From Branchiostoma floridae (lineage: Eukaryota; Chordata; Leptocardii; Amphioxiformes; Branchiostomatidae), in the NCBI RefSeq assembly GCF_000003815.2, contig NC_049990.1, positions 20,858,191-20,881,936 of the forward strand: 23,746 nucleotides of DNA. The letters run 5' to 3'. The notes under the pieces are model-generated. The model searched no databases, was not told the origin of the DNA, and worked only from the letters and a program-made list of their open reading frames with translations. Below, in pieces: positions 16,682 to 23,746 of the stretch (the stretch's first letter is position 1; every line of letters begins with the position of its first letter). Made by a program: the position numbers and the translations under genes.

Positions 16682-16886
16682 ACAATGGATGACCTCTGCC
16701 CCCTCTCAGCCCAGTCTATATAATGGGCGGGGGACAGCAGAAACTACAATGCTGCAACTAGATTTTGCAGCTGCGAAACAGGGCGAACGCCCCACAATGG
16801 ATGGACCACCTCTGCCCCTCTCAGCCCAGTCAACGCAATGGGCGGGGGGCAGAAGTAAACCACAATGCTGCAACTAGATTCTGCAG
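16682..16886 (-). repeat. Tandem ~112-bp repeat in the LINE 5' UTR
   Basis: ACAATGGATG...CTCAGCCCAGT...ATGGGCGGGG...CAATGCTGCAACTAGATT occurs twice with an offset of 112 nt (16682 and 16794). Such 5' monomers often carry LINE promoters; promoter activity here is inference. Confidence 0.8.
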
Positions 16887-16890
16887 TTTT

Positions 16891-17025
16891 AGATCAACTC
16901 ATTAAAGCCCAGAGTTCAACCGACTTGCAAACCATTAGATCAACTCAATAAGCCCAGAGTTCAACCGACTTGCAAACCAATAGATCAACTCATCAAAGCC
17001 CAGAGTTCGACCGACTTTCGAACCA
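16891..17025 (-). repeat. Three tandem ~45-bp repeats at the LINE 5' end
   Basis: Units start AGATCAACTCA at 16891, 16937 and 16982 (46, 45 and 44 nt) and contain CCCAGAGTTC and ACCGACTT. They mark the outer limit of recognisable LINE sequence. Confidence 0.85.
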
Positions 17026-17637
17026 CATACTTACGGGCAAAAACACATTGTCACAATAACGTGATCAACGTGCCGAGTTTCATGGCTTAGTTAGACAATG
17101 GTACATTCCAGGCGAGTATTAAAACTCTCTTCTAGACGCATGTTATTGTATGTGGTCCAGCGTAATAAATCTACGCTTTAACTCACCATGTTTATATAAA
17201 GATATATCACAAATTGCATCAGAAGGAACTTATTTTGTAATGAAAAATAATGCATATTCATTGTGGGTCAAAAAGTTTTACAAAACCTGTTTAATGTGCC
17301 AATAATTCATGTGACATAAATTATGATAATGAGGTAAATTTCCAATATCCCCTTTTGCTGCATTTCCTACTGAAGTCGCTAGGTGTCGCTCTCAGCAGTT
17401 AAGTCATAAAATACGCGGCAATGCACAGCTTTTCTTAAAAGATTTCTTGTTTCTTAGACAAAGCAGTCTTTCATATATATATATATACCTACTTTAGCAT
17501 TGTGGGAGTTGTTACATCAGAATATATAATCAAATCTGTCTGTAGCATTGAGTCTCTTAAAATCTGTTGTATTTGATTCGAGGAATGTGAATAACTCATT
17601 ACGTGAAACATTGTACCTACTGCACATCATGACAAAG
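17026..17637. other. Intergenic flank of the LINE, nothing recognised
   Basis: AT-rich, with a short (TA)n near 17475. No coding or structured element is seen. Confidence 0.4.
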
Positions 17638-17912
17638 TATGGATGGCATCCTTTGGAAACCCGAAAACTGATGCAAGCATGCCTTCATTATCAAATGTAT
17701 GTGATGAGGAAGGTTAAACAAATGACAACTTATGCCATATATTTGATCTTTTTGTTGCTGCTTTGTACAATTTACAGTACGGTCGAAAACTTTTTTTATT
17801 TGGAAACGGATGAAAATTGATGTCTGAATGGATGCCATCCATATAATCTAATCAAAATGCTTTTATCAAGGAGCTTTCATCAACGCTCCTTGCTTTTATG
17901 ACTGCGTTTAAA
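17638..17912 (+). repeat. Direct duplicate, copy 1 (~275 bp), inverted-repeat termini
   Basis: It matches 18026-18346 closely. It starts TATGGATGGCATCCTTTGG; GGATGCCATCCATATAATC lies near 17830, so inverted ends are present. The + and - short frames inside it are shared by both copies and show no domain. Confidence 0.8.
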
Positions 17913-18025
17913 AATGGGGTATGGTATCCAGGCTATCCTGCCAGACCCCAACACGAAAGATATATTTTGAGGTTGGGGTATGGTATCCAGGCTAGGCTAG
18001 GTATTAGGTGATGTTGATTTGATTA

Positions 18026-18346
18026 TATGGATGGCGTCCTTTGGAAACCCCAAAACTGATGCGAGCGTGCAAATAAAACAAAAGGTTTGGCCCAACTTTC
18101 AAGTTGCCTTCATTATCAAATGTATGTGATGAGGAAGGTTGAACAAATGACAAATTATGGCATATATTTGATCTTTTTGTTGCTGCTTTGTACAATTTAC
18201 AGTATGGTCGAAAACTTTTTTTTGGGGGGGGGGGGGAAACGGATGAAAATTGATGTCTGAATGGATGGCATCCATATAATCTAATCAAAATGCTTTTATC
18301 AAGGAGCTTTCATCAAAGCTCCTTGCTTTTATGACTGTGTTTAAAA
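18026..18346 (+). repeat. Direct duplicate, copy 2 (~321 bp), with perfect hairpin
   Basis: Second copy of 17638-17912 with an extra ~36-nt segment near 18070-18105 and a run of Gs near 18222-18236. Ends GATTATATGGATGG (18021) and CCATCCATATAATC (18278) are inverted. Bases 18300-18310 and 18315-18325 form a perfect 11-bp stem with a 4-nt loop; copy 1 has a mismatch in this stem. The spacer between copies repeats GGGGTATGGTATCCAGGCTA twice. Confidence 0.8.
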
Positions 18347-19208
18347 AAATTCAAGCAGCTGTGATGGTTGCTTACATGTCCATATATCAATTAACATAGT
18401 ATGTTTGAAACACACCCCAAAACTCATAAGCGACCACTTCTGAGTACCTTAACGCTGATGATAACACATACGTCAGCTATCTATTATATGTATTTAGAAA
18501 TCTACAATTAACATTGAATTAGATATTTATCGTACTTTACATACCAGTATCGTGCGCAGTGTATGTTCGAATTATTCGATGGAAGCCTAGCTGTGTGATA
18601 CAACTTCGAAACCTGTGTGGTACGACTTTTTATCACACGGTCCGGAACACCTGTATCGAACGTTATCGCGGCCCAGGTTTGACATAAAACATATTACATG
18701 ATGTATGTAGCCTTGACAAACATTTTCAAGTTCAGTCCAATATTCCAGTCAGATCTTCAGGTGGCCAAACGAAATATTAAGTCCGACCTCACAATCTTCC
18801 ACATGGAGGGATCTAAGTCATGCCAATCAGTTTTTTTTTAATACGGACATCTCTAGGAGTCTTGACATTGCGATTCAAGATGTTTAAGAGGAACGATACT
18901 GCAATTTAATTTAAAGTCGTCAGTGTCTTATCTGTATCGAGTGTATGTGTCTGTGCGGACATATCTACCACAGCCTTGTACATGTCTTAAAACGTCGGAA
19001 CAATCCTCAGGCCTAAGGTGGTCTTGAAGCGATATCAGCCTGGTAGAAAGCAATCTAGACGGCTGCAGTTTGATATGTTTGATAGGTTCTATTGGTAAGG
19101 GCAAACCACAATTACTATGCAATTAATGAGAAAATGTATCATATTTTACTCTATATCTACAAGCTATGTACCACCTCTCTTTCGGGCGGGCATTTAAACT
19201 GTATAATT
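18347..19208. other. Intergenic, no firm gene
   Basis: Only one - strand frame (18928-19122) looks somewhat protein-like; see findings. The remainder is AT-rich without recognised elements. Confidence 0.35.
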
Positions 19209-19428
19209 GCAGAACCCACAAATTGCAGAAAAGGTGGGCTTTTCGCCTCCCTCTGCTTCCAAAAAAGAAGTCAAATCCAACCTGTTTAGAAATAGCCAAC
19301 ACTAGTAATAGAGTAGAATATTCTTTATAACTGTTCATTGTCACTTGTATACTTAGTATCTCCTATCTTTATACTATAGCTAGCACTTGCAATAAGCCCT
19401 CGGGCATGGACTTGCAATTAAACTTCTC
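19209..19428 (+). mobile_element. 5'-truncated LINE 3' end (CR1/L2-like), copy 2
   Basis: Closely matches 5534-5747, including the last codons (LFASLCFQKRSQ, stop TAG near 19287) and the TTGCAATTAAACTTC tail. It is truncated further in than copy 1. Confidence 0.65.
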
Positions 19429-20328
19429 ATATAATCATCGCTAATGGTGCAAAATAACATAGCAAGGTAATGCAGGCAAACATTGTACGTGTGGACCTTC
19501 GAAGTTTTAGGCTGTTAATAGTTCCACATACCTATCACACATACAAAGTATGAACCGATTTGGCTGACCCCCATCTTCCGGCCTCTGCCTGGTTTTCTCG
19601 TGCAATGACTCTTAACAAATCAAGCTGCTGTTATTTGTAATTTCTGTTTGTTTATCAATCAATATTTACTAAGATAGCAATCTTTTTTTTCTTTCCTAAC
19701 CTGGCTGTAACATTGTTACTAAAGAAGGTAATGTTTATTTGTATGACACTTTCCAGAGGAGCTGGAAAATAAACTGTTTAAAAGTGCACTATTGAAGGTT
19801 TTACTGAATGAATGAAGTATTTGTAGTTTCTTGTAAATCTGTTTCTTGTAACACTTACAGCTCATAGTCCATATTCTTGTCTCTAGATCTTTATTTTATC
19901 TCTATTCACATACTTACGATTGACATGCAGGAGTGGCATTAATATTTATTTTAGCACGTACACAAACGGACAAGACAAGACAAGTACCCTTCGTAAAGGC
20001 AAATGGATTGCCTGTAAGTGTCGTCTTCCTGACACCTTGTCTTAACAGTTTTGGCCCATGCTCAGAATTTATCATTTCTGAGTGATTAATGATATTCATT
20101 CTTGATTATTATCACCTGTTCTGTGAACTGTCTTCTCTTTTTGGTGTCTGGACCACAATCGAAAGAGACAGCATACAGAAAAAGTGTAAGGTTTTCTTGT
20201 ATGGACATATTTCATATTTGGACTTATTCTTTTACTGACATGCGGTTTTCGTCATTGCATTGTTGACCAAACAGCTGGGATCAACATTTATGGTACGCCA
20301 GGACAATTTTATGTAAATTTTAGTTATA
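19429..20328. other. Intergenic, nothing recognised
   Basis: AT-rich. A small ACAAG run lies near 19970-19985 and an AATAAA near 19767. No domain-bearing frame was found on either strand. Confidence 0.4.
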
Positions 20329-21162
20329 CAGTCAAACCTGCCCAAGTCGACCACCCGGGGGACCGGAAAAAAGCGGTCGATTTGGACAGGTGGTCGCTGA
20401 GAAGAGTATCGACTCAAAACATGCCCGATGCAAAGTTTCCGTTGTGTTTAATGGCAAATAGCAAGCACACTGCACGTACGCAAAGAAGCGTTAATGTCAA
20501 ATACAACACGCACACTGTAAATTGTAAATTTAACCCCAAGCTTTTATCGAGTTTTTATACGATACAGTGTTTTAAAGCTCAAGTATTTGTACACTAACGT
20601 TTAAGACAGTAAGGGAACTTTGATGCTGTCAGTTAACTACCATACAAGCCTTTATGCGTCGCTATGTTCTTGATCTGAAATAACTACGGTGCACCTTTCG
20701 AATTCGAAGCCCGGTACGTCCCGATAGAGTACTTACCCACAGGTGAATGTACAGTACAGTTGGACAAATGCACTCACACGTACAGATCTTTCTTAAAAAG
20801 GTATGAGCTACACAGGTCTTTCTTAAAATAAGTATGAGGCTATATAAGTTTCAGCATTCGTTCACTTTATTATGATATAGATTTTTTTTAAACTTCTATA
20901 AGAACTAAATTCGGATTTTCTTACAACGATTTCGGCACAAAATCGCGCTAGTTATCATCAAAAATCGATAAATACCTCAATTTTGAAAATGATGCGGTCG
21001 TTATGGGTCCCAATTTGGGCCGGTCGCGTTGGCCAGGTGGTCGTTGACTAAAGGTCGATTAATGCTTAAGTCAGTGGGGGAAAAAAATCGGGACCGAGAA
21101 AAAGCGGTCGAAATGGCCAGGTGGTCGCTGAGAAGAGGCGGTCGCTCGGGCAGGTTTGACTG
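20329..21162. mobile_element. TA-flanked inverted-repeat element (834 bp), Tc1/mariner-like non-autonomous
   Basis: It starts CAGTCAAACCTGCCC and ends GGGCAGGTTTGACTG, flanked by TA on each side (20327-20328 and 21163-21164). Sub-terminal copies of GCGGTCGA...GGTGGTCGCTGAGAAGA occur once on the left and twice on the right. There is no transposase frame. TA flanks fit Tc1/mariner, but other TA-targeting families are possible. Confidence 0.8.
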
Positions 21163-21164
21163 TA

Positions 21165-22414
21165 TGATGCCAGCAAAAACATTCAATGTGAATATCAGTG
21201 AAAACAAGTCATTGGCTACGCGCCAGTAGACAAATTAGACAAGAATGACACGAGTAATATTGCAAATGCCATTTCACATTGAGTATTTAAGAAGGACCCC
21301 TAGCAGTCAATGAAATAAATGCTGGAGATTGACCAGGTCGTCATAATAGCTGCACATTGATTGGTCAATTCATTCTACATTACCAATCAAACTTGTGTAA
21401 ACACCTATCTACCGCATAAAACTCCACAACAGAGCTCGTCCAGGACAGAGGACATTTCTAAAAAATTCTACAGTACCAAGATCAACAAACAGGAGGCCCA
21501 AAATCTACTTACAGCTTCACAATAAACCCACCTACCAAAATCTATCCCAATCCATCAAGTGGTTCTTGATTATATATCTCCAAAACAATACCTCCATCTT
21601 CATGGAGGTAACAAACTTTGACATTCACGAGCGATCTAGTTCAACCGGTAGGGTAAACATACTTAAATTGCTTCGCGTCAGTGGACAACATTTACCAGCC
21701 ATCACAACTTTTCCATTCTCCTACGAGAGACGAACCCACGTCGTCACAGGACTGATCTTTAACAAAAGGTGAGTGAAACGAGGAAGAAACTACTTATTTT
21801 TCTTCGAGGGTGGAATTCGAGTAGTCACCTAGGTCACAGGTTCTTCTTTTAGGGCTTCGAACGCTAGAATCAAACCTGTGTGAAAAGGGGTGTGAACAAC
21901 AAGTGTCCCAAAGATACATAAGGTAAGTTTGAAATTTTCGTGGTGGGAAGTACGCATATTTCAAGACTTCTCACAAAACAACGTAATACGCTGTGAACAT
22001 CGCTGTACCGCAGTGTAGTGTAATAAGGTTGATCCATCTTATGATGTAGAAAAATGACCAAAACAGTGACTTTGTTTGTATGTTTTGATCGCTTAGATAC
22101 TACAATACATTAGTTACCTTGAAGTTTAACAAATTGAATTGATGGACACATGATAAGTGAAGACAACAAACTCTCTAAGATGTAATCTTTGTTGAAGTAT
22201 CAATTACACTTTCTGTGTTTCCAAAGCCTTTCTTCTTTATCTTTTCCCTCTATCTGTGCCTCTAAATGTGACGAATTTCAACATGTCTGTCTCAGTGCAC
22301 AATACAATAGTCAATACACCTGCACCGTGAGAAAATATGTATACGCAACCTTAGGCATGCATATGTGAACACGTGAGGTCTCCGTCACGTAACCTCTTGT
22401 GTAATTATAACGTG
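21165..22414. other. Intergenic, weak candidates only
   Basis: A CCAAT-like stretch (TTGATTGGTCA, 21358), a CATAAAA near 21414 and an ATG frame with a strong donor at 21769 are seen, but no protein family. See findings. Confidence 0.35.
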
Positions 22415-22480
22415 GAGGTTACACGAGAAGTCAAAGAAGGCGTTTAAAAACACACCTACTTTGACTTCTCGTGTAACCTC
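22415..22480. repeat. Perfect 22-bp hairpin with 22-nt loop
   Basis: GAGGTTACACGAGAAGTCAA plus AG (22415-22436) is the exact reverse complement of 22459-22480. Related TAACCTCTTGTGTAA and TAACCTCTCGTGTAA sequences lie just outside. It could be a foldback transposon core or a small-RNA precursor. Confidence 0.85.
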
Positions 22481-22559
22481 TCGTGTAACGTCCAGGTATG
22501 GTATATGTCAAGTACTACACCTAGTTATCACGCAGTGAAGCGTGCAGTTTAATTTGGTA

Positions 22560-22680
22560 TGAGGTGGCGCATAGGAAAGGCGTCTGCTAGCCTGACCAAA
22601 GTCGCGCACCTAGCGACCGGTCCTACAATTGCCGCCTCCCTGAGGGGGTCATTAACCCCAGCCAGCGAGAAATTGTACAT
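22560..22680 (+). repeat. Possible degraded tRNA-derived SINE
   Basis: GGTGGCGCATAGGAAAGGCG and TCTGCTAGCCTG resemble the 5' half of tRNA-derived SINEs with box A. No acceptable box B follows. Confidence 0.25.
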
Positions 22681-22872
22681 GTGTTAACCCACTTAAGGCG
22701 TCTGCGACAACATTGAAGTAGAGGACAATGCCACGTTATGATTACTAGTCTCGCATTGCTCCCGGGCTTGCAATCGATCATTGAATATCATAGATAAAAA
22801 GGATTTTGCGCTTTGTGTGTTTTGTTGTATTTTTAGCCATACTAGTACGCATCGCATGATACTGTATTCCCA

Positions 22873-22880
22873 CTATAAAG
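22873..22880 (+). promoter_or_regulatory. TATA-like box of the downstream gene
   Basis: CTATAAAG lies 67-74 nt before the ATG at 22947, a fit for a TATA box with a start site near 22905. Positional evidence only. Confidence 0.4.
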
Positions 22881-22946
22881 TCAATGGTAAAACAAGGCTG
22901 CAGATTTATGATCACCAAGTTTTATATTTACGTTACAGTTAGCACC

Positions 22947-23018
22947 ATGGCAGCAGTCTGTCTCAGCATCGTGCTGACGGCTGTATGGATCTCCTCTATT
23001 GACGCGGCGATCATTAAG
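22947..23018 (+). CDS. First coding exon of a second secreted-protein gene (signal peptide)
   Basis: The ATG is in a strong start context (GCACCATGG). The 24 codons encode MAAVCLSIVLTAVWISSIDA then AIIK, a typical secretory signal peptide with a hydrophobic core and likely cleavage after the Ser-x-Asp-Ala region. The exon ends at AAG with donor GTACAG at 23019, phase 0. No further exon is recognised in the remaining 728 bases, which would be intron 1. The mature product is unknown. Being on the same strand just downstream of the protease gene it could be a tandem paralogue, but nothing in the window shows this. Confidence 0.65.
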
Positions 23019-23746
23019 GTACAGTGGTTTACGCATGTATGTTCTGCAAAATCCTAATACGAAGGTAAAGCCTTTCATCATTCGAAGTGTAGTCTTTGCG
23101 ACAGAAAATCGAGACTGATGACTATTGGCATAGCCTTAGGAGTGTACAAATTGAAGCCATTTCATAACGGAAAATGTTGTTTTAGAAGATCCTTGTTGGA
23201 GGTCAATTCTGTCATAGCTTTGCTTACAATAAAATTAAAAACTCAAAATTGCGCATGCGCCTTTCGCGATACAATGTCACCAGAACGGGTTTCTCAAAGT
23301 ACATAGGAAGTATGAGAGTACGTTCAAGAAAGTATGTTGTCGGTTACCTAAATATCTTGGGCCATGACCTCCAAAATTAACTCTTTTTTTCTCTTCGCCA
23401 AGACGAGTATGTTCTCGGTTATTCCATAGAGTGATGGGTTTATATGTAAGTCAACAGCATATAACTGGAGAAATTGTGGATGAAAATTTGTGATTTTTGG
23501 TATGCGTGTAGCGGTTGTCAAAAGGAATGCCAAGTTCGAAAACGGTTTACCTGGCGTTTTCCCACGGTACTGCAGTTAGCTTTGTATGTTTGTGCCTTTG
23601 TTTTCTGTTGATTCTGGAGATTAACATTGGAAATACAGGCATGTGATGATATTGTTTGCAACATTTATGTACGATACACGGAATATTTGAATGTACTGTT
23701 GCACTTACATGGGTCCGTGTGTCAACAGAGATTCTGAGAGTATTCG
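23019..23746 (+). other. Presumed intron 1 of the second gene
   Basis: AT-rich with no recognised exon or repeat. A GCGCATGCGCCTTTCG segment (23249) resembles the sequence just before the exon 3 acceptor at 3052-3070 but is too short to interpret. Confidence 0.4.

Larger units (their letters stand above)
13747..17025 (-). mobile_element. Tx1-like non-LTR retrotransposon, 5' half
   Basis: On the - strand the order is 5' UTR (about 17025 to 16332) with tandem repeats, ORF1 (16331-14442), a gap of about 14 nt and ORF2 with an APE-type endonuclease (14427 into the N gap). The Tx1 assignment rests on the combination of a CCHC-bearing ORF1 and an endonuclease of the TX1 type (RGVGILLSP, CGDFNC). 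Both frames are uninterrupted, implying a young copy. The reverse transcriptase and 3' end are not visible. Confidence 0.8.

Noticed and set aside
1-23746. CRISPR array, prophage, operons or bacterial genes
   Set aside because: Spliced eukaryotic genes and eukaryotic transposons throughout; the 31-bp array has no spacers.

Overview
The window looks like nuclear DNA from an invertebrate chordate, most likely a lancelet (Branchiostoma). This is inferred from short exons with GT-AG introns, extracellular domain shuffling that includes kringles, dense small transposons, microsatellites and four N gaps. No identity search was possible. Nothing in it is bacterial or viral.

The main gene is on the + strand from about 2044 to 11612. 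Fifteen exons join in frame (phases agree at every junction) into the C-terminal 661 residues of a secreted protein. Its order is: part of a reprolysin/ADAM (M12B) metalloproteinase domain with an altered zinc motif (2044-3901), a shortened disintegrin-like domain (4119-5033), one linker exon (5775-5844), a divergent CUB domain (6494-7954 plus 8494-8615), an acidic linker, two duplicated kringles (9361-9612 and 10178-10429), a 17-codon linker exon (10953-11003) and a third kringle with the stop (11350-11612). The signal peptide, prodomain and start of the catalytic domain lie upstream of the recognisable part. The introns carry microsatellites, a 31-bp minisatellite that runs into a splice acceptor, several small inverted-repeat transposons with visible target-site duplications, the 3' tail of a LINE, and a tRNA-derived element.

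From about 13747 to 17025 on the - strand lies the 5' half of a Tx1-like non-LTR retrotransposon: 5' UTR with two kinds of tandem repeat, an intact 629-aa ORF1 (three CCHC knuckles, a Cys-rich block and C2H2 fingers) and the start of ORF2 with its APE-type endonuclease. Its reverse transcriptase is not visible; ORF2 runs into a 100-N gap.

The region from about 17026 to 22870 is intergenic or transposon-rich: a duplicated ~300-bp repeat, a second LINE 3' tail, an 834-bp TA-flanked inverted-repeat element and a 22-bp perfect hairpin. At 22947-23018 a clear signal-peptide exon with a good start context, a TATA-like box upstream and a splice donor opens a second secreted-protein gene on the + strand that continues beyond the window.
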